Shown in pieces: positions 10,838 through 20,927 of a DNA stretch of 64,000 nt. The notes below the pieces were generated by a model that was not told the DNA's origin, did not search any database, and saw only the letters and a program-made list of their open reading frames with translations. Each line of letters starts with the position of its first letter. The stretch's first letter is position 1. A program made the position numbers and the translations under genes. The stretch covers positions 177,940 to 241,939 of the forward strand of contig VRVR01000045.1 in the NCBI GenBank assembly GCA_009859145.1, in the 5' to 3' direction. This DNA comes from Andalucia godoyi. Taxonomy: Eukaryota; Discoba; Jakobea; Jakobida; Andaluciidae.

Positions 10838-11229
10838 GATTCAACACAAGCCCAAAACATCTCTCATAAAGCTCGTTCCGCATTTGGTTAATTGAATGGT
10901 GCACAAAAGTGGAGCTGCACCGGAGCCAAGTTCTTGTGGCGTGGTTTTTTTTTGTTTTGTTTTTGTTTTGGAATCTTCGTCATCCGCGCGCTACGCGAAC
11001 GCAGTACTTTTGGATGACGACGACTTTTCTGGAATTGTCCAGAATAATAATACTAATAATACTAATAATCAAAATAATAATGACAACATTAGCAAAGGAT
11101 CTGATAGGGGTCAGTCGATTTATGCACCTGGTTTGCTTTATGGTTTTAATATACATATATGTCCATGAAGAAGCTTTAATGGCAGGTGGTGAAAGACAAA
11201 AATTCCCGCTTGGGGGAGAAAACCGCCTT
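10838..11229. other. Convergent intergenic region with AAT-rich simple sequence
   Basis: This is the shared 3' flank of the K+ transporter and the Na+ ATPase. It includes a T/G-rich stretch and an (AAT/ACT)n run near 11041-11085. No coding feature is supported. Confidence 0.6.
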
Positions 11230-14200
11230 CTAAATTTCTGATACTGTTGCGGTCATCTCTTCGACATGAACCTCATTTAAGTCAACTGGGCTCGCCAGGT
11301 GGCTCGACTCTGCAAGAAATGCAGAATACGGCATTTCGGAGACATTATGGAAGCTGCTGCGTCGAGCCATCCCGTAATGCAGACCGTCGTCGACGGACCG
11401 CAAATGGAAAGTTTCTAGTCCGCCAGATGCAGCAACAGGAGATTCAAAGTCTTCCGCCGAAGAATTAAACACCTCCAACTCTGGCACTTTTGATGGCACA
11501 TCCGGAATTTCAGAAATTCCCAGCTTTTCAGGAAAGAATTTGTTCTGTAACACGGTGTACAGTTCTGTGAACAAAAGATACAAAGCCACAGCACCCACCA
11601 CGAGACCCCATTCCCACGAAATACTAGTCTGGTGAAAGACATCCTCCGCAACTGCTGGGATGTAAACGACAGGAATAAGCGCAAGAAGGCCCGCAACCAC
11701 AGAAACCCACAAGAACCGGTTATCAAAAAAGTGCTGTTTGAACAATGAGTGTCTTCCTGATCGAACAACATACGTTTGGATCATCAGCAACGTGTGCATC
11801 GTTGCCAAGGCGGTGGTTCGGGCGTCTGCAACCGTTTCGCAAGATGAGCTATACGAGTTGCAACCTGTGCGAAGATCTCCATCTCCAGTTCCGAACATCA
11901 CAATGATGAAGTTGACGAGTGTAAGGATTCCCATGGCAAACCCAGTGATGATGATGTTGCACAAAAGTTCTGTAGTAAACAGCCCTTCCGTATTCGGAGG
12001 ACGGTGCATAATGTCTTGCGCGGGTTTGTCGAATGCCAGTCCCATGGTTGCAAGGCCGGAGAGCGTATTCACAAACAAGATAGCCACCGGAGACAAGATG
12101 AAAACGGATCTTCCGTCCTCATCCAAAAATGCTAGACCAATAACCAGCGCGACAACTTGCGAAACATTCGCGCTGAGTAAGTGGAACGTAAAATTCTTCA
12201 GGCTATTGAAAATTCGTCTCCCTTCTGCGATGGCCTTGACAATGACTGCAAAAGAATCATTCGTAAGCACGATATCCGCGGCACCTTTTGTCACATCACT
12301 CCCCGAACCCATTGCTACACCAACATTCGCTGTTTTCAGCGCCGGGGCGTCATTGATACCATCACCGGTCATGAGAACCACTCGCTTCCGTCGCTGCAGA
12401 GCCTTCACCATTTTGACCTTCGTTTCCGGAGAGCATCTTGCCACACAGAACGGCAGCTCTTCCATCGCATCCAACTCTGCAGCCGACTTCGAGTCAAACT
12501 CCATACCCGTGGTCGTGATGTTGGTTACTGTGTTTAGGATCCCGATATGTTTTGCAATCGATTTTGCAGTTTCTGCGACATCCCCTGTCAACATTCTGAC
12601 ACGAATTCCAGCTCTTTTGCAGAGTACCACTGCCGGCGCCGACTCGGGTCGTGGAGGATCGAATATGCCGACAAGGCCTAAAAAGATGAGCTCCTTCTCG
12701 ACATCTTCCCGTTCGTAGTCCTGGATGTCCTTGTTTGTCAAATCAATATCGGAACGATACGCTACAGCCAGAACTCGTAGCCCAAGAGCGGCAAGTTTCG
12801 TCATAGAGCGCAGCAAATGCGATCTCGCATCATCTGTCATTTGCATACTGGCAATTTGGCTGATCTCTGCCGCAGAGACGTCAACGTCTGCAGCATAATG
12901 CGTGCACTTTGCAACAATGCGTTCCGGAGCACCCTTTGAGAAAACAAACGACGCAGATGCACTGTTCAGGTACCCAACACTCATCATCTTCACAGTTGAA
13001 TTGAAAGCCCATTCTCCACGGCGACGCCAACCGGAATTGTTTTCGAGATGTCTACGAGGAATCCTTGCTTTCCAACAGAGGACCTGCAATGCCACCTCCG
13101 TGGGATTGCCAGTGGCCTCCAAATCACCCTCCTCATCAAGCATGATCACAGATGCGGTCGAGCAGAGGGAAACTGCTGTGAAGAAAAGTTCCAGCGTTGG
13201 CTTTTGCCGCCTTTCCGCAGTTATTTCAACAGAGACTTTGTCTGCGGGCTCCGGAGACCCCTGGGGTTCGAAGATGACTTGCTTATCAAAATAAAAATCA
13301 CCAAACTTGCTCAGTGGAGGACCGGAAATTCGCAGCCGAGTCTGCTGAGACCCAACCCCAGCGATCATCCTCACCGCAACCATCTTTCCTTCTGTCAGGG
13401 TGCCAGTCTTATCGCTGCAGATATCCGTTAACGAGCTAAGGACCTCGAGTGCAGAAAGCTTCCGCACAATGGCCTTGTTGTGGGCCATTCTGCGCACTCC
13501 TACCGTCATACTCACCGTGATTGTTACAAGAAGAGACTCTGGAATAATAGCAACACCCAATGCACTGGCATACAAAGTTGTAGCAGAATCCACAGCTTGA
13601 TTCACCGCGAACACAATGCCCGCAAGAATGATGGCGCATACCAACAGCGTGTACATGAGCCTATTCAGTCTGCTTTGCAGCTGGGACTCGACCTTTGTAC
13701 TTTCCGCCAGCTGTGAGGCGAGCATTCCAATCTGTGTCTGCATCCCAACGGCGTACACAATTCCCCTTCCTCGTCCACTGAGCACCGCTGTTTGGCGGAA
13801 CGCCAGATTCTTTCTGTCGCCTAGCGAAACGTTTTCATTCGGCAACTGCTGCTGGATTTTGCGAACGGGCAGGGATTCACCAGTCAACAAGGACTCATCG
13901 ATTTCCAGATGGTTCACCTCGAACAAGCGCATATCGGCGGGGACTTGCTGACCTTGTTCCAGTTCGCAAATATCTCCAACGACAACATCATCAATCGGAA
14001 TTTGTATGACGTTTCCGTTACGAATGACATGTGCCGAGCCTGATGTCATGCGCTTGAGAGCTTCCAGCGCCCTTTCTGATCCGTATTCTTGATAGAATCC
14101 AAGAATTCCATTAATGAATATGATCGCCACAACAATCACAAATTCAATCCAGTCTGCATTCACCCCGGAAATGACTGCGACCACGCCCAAGATTGCGCTC

Positions 14201-14442
14201 ATCGGGTTTACAAAGTTTGAAAATAACAATTTCCAGACTTCTATGCTCTTTCCTGTTGCGAGCACATTGGAGCCATAGTCTCGACGGCGGATGTCAAGAA
14301 AAAGTTCATCCAACGGAAGTCCCGTTTGATTACTGATATCTGAAATCCCAAGACCAGATTTCAGCTCGTCGACTGAAAGTCCGTGGACATTTTGGCGGGA
14401 CATCGAATGCAGTCCTGATTCCAGGTCGCTTTTATGCTTCAT
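11230..14442 (-). CDS. P-type IID (ENA-like) Na+/K+-efflux ATPase
   Basis: This 1070-aa P-type ATPase has the expected order of parts: an N-terminal cation-ATPase domain, TM1-2 (NPMSAILGVVAVISG), the actuator-loop TGES (near residue 186), TM4 with a PESL motif (GVAIIPESLL), the phosphorylation site DKTGTLT (near 344), and GDGINDAP (near 694). TM5 and TM6 follow (ANVSQVVALVIGLAF, PVAILFVNTLSG). The PESL in TM4 (rather than PEGL) and the long C-terminal half with a Cys-containing extracytosolic loop (TGCNSYSSSCET) favour the ENA/IID subgroup of fungi and protists over SERCA-type pumps. It would export Na+ (or K+) with ATP hydrolysis at the plasma membrane. A 326-aa plus-strand frame within it is a shadow. 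Confidence 0.92.
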   Translation of the reverse strand: MKHKSDLESGLHSMSRQNVHGLSVDELKSGLGISDISNQTGLPLDELFLDIRRRDYGSNVLATGKSIEVWKLLFSNFVNPMSAILGVVAVISGVNADWIEFVIVVAIIFINGILGFYQEYGSERALEALKRMTSGSAHVIRNGNVIQIPIDDVVVGDICELEQGQQVPADMRLFEVNHLEIDESLLTGESLPVRKIQQQLPNENVSLGDRKNLAFRQTAVLSGRGRGIVYAVGMQTQIGMLASQLAESTKVESQLQSRLNRLMYTLLVCAIILAGIVFAVNQAVDSATTLYASALGVAIIPESLLVTITVSMTVGVRRMAHNKAIVRKLSALEVLSSLTDICSDKTGTLTEGKMVAVRMIAGVGSQQTRLRISGPPLSKFGDFYFDKQVIFEPQGSPEPADKVSVEITAERRQKPTLELFFTAVSLCSTASVIMLDEEGDLEATGNPTEVALQVLCWKARIPRRHLENNSGWRRRGEWAFNSTVKMMSVGYLNSASASFVFSKGAPERIVAKCTHYAADVDVSAAEISQIASMQMTDDARSHLLRSMTKLAALGLRVLAVAYRSDIDLTNKDIQDYEREDVEKELIFLGLVGIFDPPRPESAPAVVLCKRAGIRVRMLTGDVAETAKSIAKHIGILNTVTNITTTGMEFDSKSAAELDAMEELPFCVARCSPETKVKMVKALQRRKRVVLMTGDGINDAPALKTANVGVAMGSGSDVTKGAADIVLTNDSFAVIVKAIAEGRRIFNSLKNFTFHLLSANVSQVVALVIGLAFLDEDGRSVFILSPVAILFVNTLSGLATMGLAFDKPAQDIMHRPPNTEGLFTTELLCNIIITGFAMGILTLVNFIIVMFGTGDGDLRTGCNSYSSSCETVADARTTALATMHTLLMIQTYVVRSGRHSLFKQHFFDNRFLWVSVVAGLLALIPVVYIPAVAEDVFHQTSISWEWGLVVGAVALYLLFTELYTVLQNKFFPEKLGISEIPDVPSKVPELEVFNSSAEDFESPVAASGGLETFHLRSVDDGLHYGMARRSSFHNVSEMPYSAFLAESSHLASPVDLNEVHVEEMTATVSEI

Positions 14443-14969
14443 TTATCGGTAAAACGGCCGAGAACAAAGATGAAAACACAATCCAGAAAGGATGCATTAT
14501 ATATTTTTAATTTAATTTCTTTTTGCTGGAAAAAGAAGCGCAGCGAGAGGCAGACAGACAAACACACACGCAGAGATTCATAGCAGTCGCCCGCATTTCA
14601 AATCTGGAGATTGACCGTATCGAGGTTGACATGCAACCAAAAAAAGCGGCAATTTCTGTGCTCCACGGAGGGGCTTGCGAGTACACGGATGCCTGAGCTA
14701 CCCGCAACGAAATTCCCGACTTCAACTGACTTGATGGACATGCCATGCTGGGGAAAAACCGCTGTCGGAACAAAAGCGCTCTTTTCGTTCAAATACGGCT
14801 ATTTAGCGAGATTGAGGATTGTGCTGATTACCTTTCCGGGAATTTTGAAAATCGTCAAACCCGCACATTTGCAATTTGGTGAACCAGCAAAGAAGAAGAA
14901 GAAACAAGAGCTGATGCGATGATCACATGATGATTTGAAACGGGAATCTTTTAATTGGATAAGCCGCAT
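14443..14969. other. Intergenic region upstream of the Na+ ATPase
   Basis: This is the 5' flank of the minus-strand ATPase and the 3' flank of the next minus-strand gene. Small frames on both strands have no recognisable features. Confidence 0.5.
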
Positions 14970-16148
14970 TCAGAAGGACGATCGGCGCCGATCCCTACCA
15001 CCGATCTGCGGCTGACCATTCTCAAAAAAAGTAGCGGAGTGCAGCCGAGACGATGTGCGGGGAGAAGACGGTGGGCTAGCAGGCAAGAGACAAGAGAGAC
15101 TTCCTTGACTCTGACAGGCCGTTGGTGAGATGTGACCATTCTTTGACGACCAATAGACGCCCACCACATTATGACATACTGGATTGGATCTCAAACATGA
15201 TGAAGTCCGGAACTTTGGGTTACTCAAAACGGACATCACCTGCCAGGTCATTGATAGAATCAGAACAGTGTACGTGGCGAAAACGGTTCCAGTCCGATAA
15301 CCATCCCAATAAATCACAACCAATGCAAGAGACAAGATGATATTGCACACCACGATTCCAGATGCAGTCACCCCGATGTAGAAGCATCTCCGGTTCTGAT
15401 TTGCAAGTCCCGTTTGAAGAACTGGATATGCAGCTAGAACGGCGGTGAAACTCATATCCGATTGTTCCAAGTCTTCATCAAAGTGCTCAATAATGTACCG
15501 CTCACGAAACAGAATGAGAGCACGGAGGGACAAAACCCAAAAGAGCGCAATGAAATTGATGCCCAGTACAGCTTTGTTGAAAGCAGTGAGATCTGTGAAC
15601 TGCTGATCCAGCGAGCATGTGTCACCACCATTTTCGGGGCATGACTGGGGAACGAAAACTGCGAGCAGCGTCCCCATCAAGATCATGTACAAAGAAACTA
15701 AAGACTTGAAAATGGACATTCCAAGCTGGATCATGTCTGTCCGCGTCAGCTTGGGATTTTGGGTCGTGTTCATGGGACTGCAGGAGGGCCGATAAAGGAG
15801 AATAAAGGAACGACGGTACAATACCTGTTCTGCAGCAGACTTTTTCTGTGAAGTTAGACTGTTTTGAAAAATACTGACCAAAAAGCTGTCCAGTTGTCAG
15901 AATGTTACCTGTTTTTTTGGAGGGGTCCGGCTGCACTCGCAAAAGAAATTCTTCAAAATGCAAAGATTTGCTGCCATGCCCACAACAAGTGAAATTGCAA
16001 CAGTTTTGCAGCAGTTTTGCAGCGCATCTGCATTCGGAACTCCTTGATGGTGGATGACATCACGTCTGCATTGAGAAGGCAGGTTCTCGTCTGCCAATTG
16101 CTTCCACACACAAACAATGTAAACTTTTAACAGTGGATCTTCGGTCAT
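14970..16148 (-). CDS. Spliced multi-TM membrane protein (two exons, about 371 aa)
   Basis: Exon 1 runs 16148 to 15909 (80 codons, begins MTEDPLLKVYIV, carries a first hydrophobic helix AVAISLVVG-like near residue 50). Exon 2 runs 15845 to 14970 (291 codons plus stop). Removing the 63-base intron keeps phase 0 and joins ...TPPKKQ to KKSAAEQ.... Exon 2 encodes about five more TM helices (SLYMILMGTLLAVFV, VLGINFIALFWVLSLRALILF, FYIGVTASGIVVCNIILSLALVVIY, VFATYTVLILSMTWQVMSVL) with a conserved-looking acidic loop (FRERYIIEHFDEDLEQSD). The last 80 residues are Ser/Pro/Arg-rich and may read through a further small intron. I do not recognise the family. A start inside exon 2 (MNTTQNPKL) is possible if exon 1 is not used. 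Confidence 0.6.
15846..15908 (-). other. Spliceosomal intron, 63 bases
   Basis: On the minus strand the exon ends ...CAG, followed by donor GTAACA. The intron ends CTAACTTCACAG, giving a canonical CTAAC branch site seven bases before the AG. Excision is in phase 0 and joins two open frames that are each closed by stops if read through. Confidence 0.7.
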
Positions 16149-16301
16149 AATGGAAGCATCGTAGAGGCACCTAATCTTGCCGGTTTTTCCGCAGACAATG
16201 TTTTGGCGCGCTTTCTTCTTTCCTTCTGCCGTTTTTAACGAATTTCAACCAAAAATGGTCAAAAAAACGATCACCAACACGAAAAAAGTCAAATTCGGAA
16301 A

Positions 16302-16327
16302 GAGAGGTGCTACAAGGTCCCCAGGAC
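16302..16327 (+). repeat. Left terminal inverted repeat of the MULE-type element
   Basis: These 26 bases match the reverse complement of 20902-20927 at 23 of 26 positions; the last 15 (CAAGGTCCCCAGGAC) are identical. They flank the transposase gene symmetrically. The adjoining 9 bases outside (ATTCGGAAA) resemble those outside the right end (ATTACATAA) at only 5 of 9 positions, so the target-site duplication is at best degraded. Confidence 0.8.
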
Positions 16328-16351
16328 GTGGAATTAAAGGAAAAGCATTGG

Positions 16352-16369
16352 CTTGATGCTAGCGTCAAG
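16352..16369. repeat. Near-palindrome CTTGATGCTAGCGTCAAG
   Basis: An 18-base palindrome with one mismatched pair lies between the left TIR and the transposase stop. Its half site recurs near 37076, 42527, 48548 and 49188, always between genes. Confidence 0.7.
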
Positions 16370-16507
16370 AGAGCATTTTATTATAAAACAGCATTTTCAC
16401 CTTAGTCCACAAAATGCAGACGACAAACACACAAGGTTTCCTGCGTTCCTGTCTATTTGCACTCCGGAGATGCACGCTGCGTACGAATAGTCATCAATTC
16501 TTCATCC

Positions 16508-19500
16508 TCACAGATGAACTGGTAATGCATTGGTTCGGCCCCGGCCCGTCGAGCTTTGTGCTTGGTGCGCAAACGACTGTTTGATGCTCTGCAGACGCTG
16601 CTCCATTGCACTCTCCCTTGATGCTTTGCTCATTTTCCCACCGTCTCGAAAGACCGGGACATCAGCCTCTGCTGTTGGTGGTTGGAGCACATCGGTACGA
16701 ATGTATGTCAGTGAGCATACATCAAATGCATCGCCATTCTTTCGGCAGATGCTGCTCAGCCTATGCCCAAACTCCACAGCTCCATACGCTGGAGAAATAC
16801 CATCATAGAAGCACCACTCAGCAGTCTGTTGGTTTTGGAGAGAATCAAGCATCGGTCGGACAAACGCTCCGCAGAAATGGATCTCGTTCTTCCAGAACAC
16901 CACCGAAACCAATTTGTACACAATGGAGCCAAAGGAAACTTCATAGCCTTTCTGTTCTATGAATTGTATGTCGCCCTGTGGACTAGGACGCATGCTGGAG
17001 AGCATGCCATGCTTCGGGACGGATACCATCAGGAATACCGGGCACTCAGAAAAAGAGATTGAGTCGATGTTCCAGCACACTGCACCTTTGCATTGACTGC
17101 ACGAAAGATGTCTTGCGGTCGCATTGCTCAATGTCGCCTCGAATGCCTCGCGGAAGGTCCGCGTTGCCGTCTCTGAAGCGTCTTTTGATGCGCCGACGTT
17201 GGCAGACGAGAAAGATGGTTCCAACACACAGACCAGCTTGGTAATCGGATGTCCCGAAAAACAGGTGCCTTGGATTTTGAATCGCACGAGATCCTCTGAA
17301 GGCCTCGAGCCTTCATTCGCAAAGAGACTCATTTCAAGAGCCAAATAATTCAACATTTCTCCGCGAAAGTGGCCAAAGGGTTCGATGATATCGTACACGG
17401 CAGATTTGAAAGTCTTCAATGTCGACAGGTACGATCTGAGACTGGCATGTGACAGAGACTGTGTTGCCTTCGGAAGCGGCATCATGGCTCGCTGTATGGT
17501 CGACGTGAGCAACATTTGGGCGATGGTGGAATTTCCTTTCTGAGCAGCAAGCGACTTGATGTTCCAAAGCGGCATGAGCGATAAGTTTCGGATGAACAAT
17601 TCGATGAATGTGTCCACAGCACAAGAGTTGCGATCCCATTGGAATCCCTGCACGTCGCTGAGAGAGAGCAAATTTCCGGAAGAATCGCTGCAACCTGGTA
17701 CACTAGAGCTTGGGAAGTAGGGTTGCACTTCCGTTCTTTCAATATCAACCTCCACATCTTTTGTTCTGGCTTCACCGTGCGGCGGTGAATGGCCGAGCGA
17801 TTCTGCGTTAGCGCTTGGTTGGTCTTCTGACATGTCGACAATCTCGGTTTCTTGGTCTCTCGTGAGATCTATTACATATTTTTGGAAACTCTCTTGCCTT
17901 TGAATGCTGTTTTCCATTTTCCGTGGACGCCCCGCCTTTCCTTGTGCTTTTGTCAGTGCCTTGGCAGCGGCAGATATTGTGGACGTTTTGGACTTTTCTG
18001 CCTTGGACCCATATGCAGTGAAAGGTTGCATCTTTGCCGCTGACCCCAATGTTCGGTCGCCCATTGCCGATGTGATGACCGAGTCACATTCGATGATGGC
18101 TCGCATGATGGCATCAGCCCGATTTCCAGGATGACGGATCCCCGTTCGCACCTTTTCCATGAAAATCTGAAGCATCGCTTGAGTCTCCGAAAGGGACCAG
18201 GAAGAATGTCCTGCCAATCGTGCTTCGGGGACGACGGCTTCCGGTGGGAATGGAGCACCATCCTCAAAACTGAGGCAGGAAGCTGGTGGAAGGTTGTCCA
18301 GTGGCTCTTCGCGACACAGCCTCATAGTTCCATCAGCGCCCGCATTGGAATGGCATAAACCCGCAACGTCAAACAAAGACGGATTAATCATCGTCAGCTT
18401 TTCGCGCAGATTATTCGCGTTCACGGTCTCAACTGCTCTTTCGAAGCAATGATCGTGGAACACCGATAACAGTAAATCGTCCACCACGAACGAGCGACAC
18501 AGGAACAGATGTCCCTTGAGTTGTGGCTCAAGTTCACGGAGCACGGCGGCGGCAACAATGTGCTTACAAAATGACGACCCGGCGAATCTTCGGCACGTGC
18601 AACAAATGTCAGAAATCGTGTTCTGTCCTCCATGAGACCGAACAACAATTGTTGAGACGCACCCTTGAATGCCAGTGGACGAAGGAGCAAACTCTCTTGA
18701 GACTGTCGAAACTTGGCCCAGTCCTTCCGCCATGGAATTGTCTTCGGATCGCTGCTCCGAACTGGGTCTCGTGCCCATTCTCACCTCAGCCACTACTTCT
18801 TTGGACTTTTCCCAATCATTTAAAATGTTCTGCGGCAACACCACATGAGAATTGACTCTCTCCCTGTGATGCATTACGAAATCTATCAGTTTGAAGTGAT
18901 CCCCCTTTTCCAGTTTTCGCGCAAAGTCCCCAATTCTCCGCGTAAAGGAACCACCGCAATATGCCTCTCCATGCTTAATGACGTGATGTGCAACCTCGAG
19001 AGGATTCGTGGTTCTCACTGCTGACGAGGACCAAAACACCTGGCACCAAAATTCCTTGTACATGATCGAAACATCATCTCCAAGGCCTCCAAGTGACCCG
19101 TCGGCAAGCAGCTGCGATCCCCTGTCATTCTTTTGACGGAGGTACTCTGATTTCGATTTCGTATACAGGCCAAAACGGTCCCTAAGCTTCATTAACAGCG
19201 AGCGATGATCATCATCATGCGCAGCACGGATCCACAGGTCGATTGCTGTTTTCGTTTCCGAAGAAATGTGATCTGCCACGGAAGTGTCTCTGGCATGACA
19301 CATGCTTTCTAAGCTGCCCACAATCGCTTGTCGGTGCTCGGGGCGAATTCGATACTTCTTGAGCCAGCGTTCCCACGCTTGCATAAAATGGAAATAGCAG
19401 AGCAAAATGTTGCAATTGCCATGCCACACATTATCAATTGCGCGTTTCTCCCGAGCATCGTTGTCAATCAAGCAATCTGCTGGAGGTGAACGATCTTCCA

Positions 19501-20782
19501 GGCAGGCATTGATCCAGTTGAGAAAACTTTCCACTGCAGATTCCGAATTGTCCGAGGTAATCATGCGCGCAACAACCATGGATTGCTGCTGGCCTTTGCG
19601 ATTGTTCACTACCACTCCGAGAGAGTAGCACGGCCACAGAAGCTCATTCGTGCCATGCGTACTGTCCAGCAGAATTCGCCCTTTTGGCGCAAACTTTCTC
19701 AAGATGGCAACCGACACCGCGCTATGAATAACGACTTTTAGATGCTGTGTTACGGTGGAAGGGACCGTGTCGGTAACTGCATACTTGGAGAGCACGGTTC
19801 CTCGTACCAATCCGGGTTGCGTGATCCAGCCGTACAGATCCTCAATGTCGTCACGACTGAATCGATCAGCATGATAGACATGGTTGTAGTAGATGTTGCG
19901 AATGCATTTCTTGTCTGGAACAAGCATCTTGTTCAATTCGTCGGCGAGATAGCCATTCCGACCGGCCAACACCGTGACAAGAGAGACAATTTCTTCCCGC
20001 ACGGCAGTCACACTCTTTCCCTGCAAGAGACCCTCTTTAATTTGATCGACAATAGACGGATCTAGTCTGGCATGCTTTCCGCATGATCGTATGTCGTGAG
20101 AATGAGATCCTTTGAACACCACCACGTCGACAAGATCACTGTGCAACTCGACAGTAAATCTCAAGAGCGTACACGGGCACTCTACACACGGCCGTACAGG
20201 TCTCTGACTTTCAGGTCCCGCTCTCGACTGTCGGTTTACCGAACAATCGTAGGAACGTCGAAAGGTGTCCCTGTTTCGCTTGGCTTTCCAGCATTCGCCA
20301 AAGATCCAGCGCTCAAAGGACAACAACTTGTCAACATTCCATGGACTCCCAACATATGCAATTCGACAGTTTTCTCGTGCAACGAACGAGTCCCACAGTT
20401 CTGAAGATGAAGTTGAGCCATCACCTGTGTCCGGGGAGTCAAGCACTCGAAAGCTCGGCATCGTCATTCTGGATATTCCTCGTTCTAGCAGAAGGCCTTC
20501 CATCAATATATCCAGAGGCCTCGGTGGTGAAAATAGATGTGACGCTGGATTCTCGGAGAAGTGCACATTGTCGCGGCCCAAGACACGGACTTTGGTAAGG
20601 AACGCTGCATCAGAGTTATAGCGAACGACATTCTTGGGAAGCCAAGAAAAGGCATGGCCGTGCGAAACCAGATCAGCATGAAGGTCATTGACGGTTTTTA
20701 TCCTTTTTGCAGAAGGAGAACTAAACTGGCTTCCATCATCATCTTGACCATCTTCGGCAACATCGCCAGCCATAAAAAGCAT
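16508..20782 (-). CDS. MULE-type transposase with SWIM finger fused to a ubiquitin-hydrolase-like domain
   Basis: The 1424-aa ORF (an internal ATG at residue 5, MAGDVAED, is also plausible) has three parts. An N-terminal region contains a Cys/His zinc-binding stretch (CVECPC...HSHD). Next comes a MULE-type DDE core: ILLDSTHGTNELL (first Asp), DCLIDNDAREKRAI (second Asp), and FHFMQAWERWLKK. This is followed by a SWIM finger (CCTCRRFAGSSFCKHIVAAA). The C-terminal 400 residues look like a C19/USP cysteine peptidase: Cys1054 in RNSCAVDTFIELF, His1302 in NEIHFCGAF and Asp1327 in EWCFYDGISP, all in the right order, with a CxxC pair (CSQCKGAVCW) between. The gene sits inside terminal inverted repeats, so it is probably the transposase of an autonomous element; the frame is intact. 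The deubiquitinase activity is inferred. Confidence 0.85.
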   Translation of the reverse strand: MLFMAGDVAEDGQDDDGSQFSSPSAKRIKTVNDLHADLVSHGHAFSWLPKNVVRYNSDAAFLTKVRVLGRDNVHFSENPASHLFSPPRPLDILMEGLLLERGISRMTMPSFRVLDSPDTGDGSTSSSELWDSFVARENCRIAYVGSPWNVDKLLSFERWIFGECWKAKRNRDTFRRSYDCSVNRQSRAGPESQRPVRPCVECPCTLLRFTVELHSDLVDVVVFKGSHSHDIRSCGKHARLDPSIVDQIKEGLLQGKSVTAVREEIVSLVTVLAGRNGYLADELNKMLVPDKKCIRNIYYNHVYHADRFSRDDIEDLYGWITQPGLVRGTVLSKYAVTDTVPSTVTQHLKVVIHSAVSVAILRKFAPKGRILLDSTHGTNELLWPCYSLGVVVNNRKGQQQSMVVARMITSDNSESAVESFLNWINACLEDRSPPADCLIDNDAREKRAIDNVWHGNCNILLCYFHFMQAWERWLKKYRIRPEHRQAIVGSLESMCHARDTSVADHISSETKTAIDLWIRAAHDDDHRSLLMKLRDRFGLYTKSKSEYLRQKNDRGSQLLADGSLGGLGDDVSIMYKEFWCQVFWSSSAVRTTNPLEVAHHVIKHGEAYCGGSFTRRIGDFARKLEKGDHFKLIDFVMHHRERVNSHVVLPQNILNDWEKSKEVVAEVRMGTRPSSEQRSEDNSMAEGLGQVSTVSREFAPSSTGIQGCVSTIVVRSHGGQNTISDICCTCRRFAGSSFCKHIVAAAVLRELEPQLKGHLFLCRSFVVDDLLLSVFHDHCFERAVETVNANNLREKLTMINPSLFDVAGLCHSNAGADGTMRLCREEPLDNLPPASCLSFEDGAPFPPEAVVPEARLAGHSSWSLSETQAMLQIFMEKVRTGIRHPGNRADAIMRAIIECDSVITSAMGDRTLGSAAKMQPFTAYGSKAEKSKTSTISAAAKALTKAQGKAGRPRKMENSIQRQESFQKYVIDLTRDQETEIVDMSEDQPSANAESLGHSPPHGEARTKDVEVDIERTEVQPYFPSSSVPGCSDSSGNLLSLSDVQGFQWDRNSCAVDTFIELFIRNLSLMPLWNIKSLAAQKGNSTIAQMLLTSTIQRAMMPLPKATQSLSHASLRSYLSTLKTFKSAVYDIIEPFGHFRGEMLNYLALEMSLFANEGSRPSEDLVRFKIQGTCFSGHPITKLVCVLEPSFSSANVGASKDASETATRTFREAFEATLSNATARHLSCSQCKGAVCWNIDSISFSECPVFLMVSVPKHGMLSSMRPSPQGDIQFIEQKGYEVSFGSIVYKLVSVVFWKNEIHFCGAFVRPMLDSLQNQQTAEWCFYDGISPAYGAVEFGHRLSSICRKNGDAFDVCSLTYIRTDVLQPPTAEADVPVFRDGGKMSKASRESAMEQRLQSIKQSFAHQAQSSTGRGRTNALPVHL

Positions 20783-20901
20783 TCTTTAAAACAAAAAGGA
20801 GGTGAGAGATGGGAGGGAGAAGAGGCGAGTTCGTAACAGTCTATAGAGAAAAAAATGCGCGGGAAGCCGACGGCCAGTATCAAGCTTTGCGTCAATCCAA
20901 T

Positions 20902-20927
20902 GTCCTGGGGACCTTGAAGTATCTCTC
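20902..20927 (-). repeat. Right terminal inverted repeat of the MULE-type element
   Basis: This is the partner of 16302-16327, inverted, with 23 of 26 matches. Homology continues inward in patches (AAAG..CTTGAT). It lies about 120 bases upstream of the transposase ATG, so the promoter would be inside or next to the repeat. Together the ends define an element of about 4.6 kb. Confidence 0.8.

Noticed and set aside
11738-12718. 326-aa plus-strand ORF
   Set aside because: It is antisense to the catalytic domain of the ENA-type ATPase, whose motifs are unmistakable.
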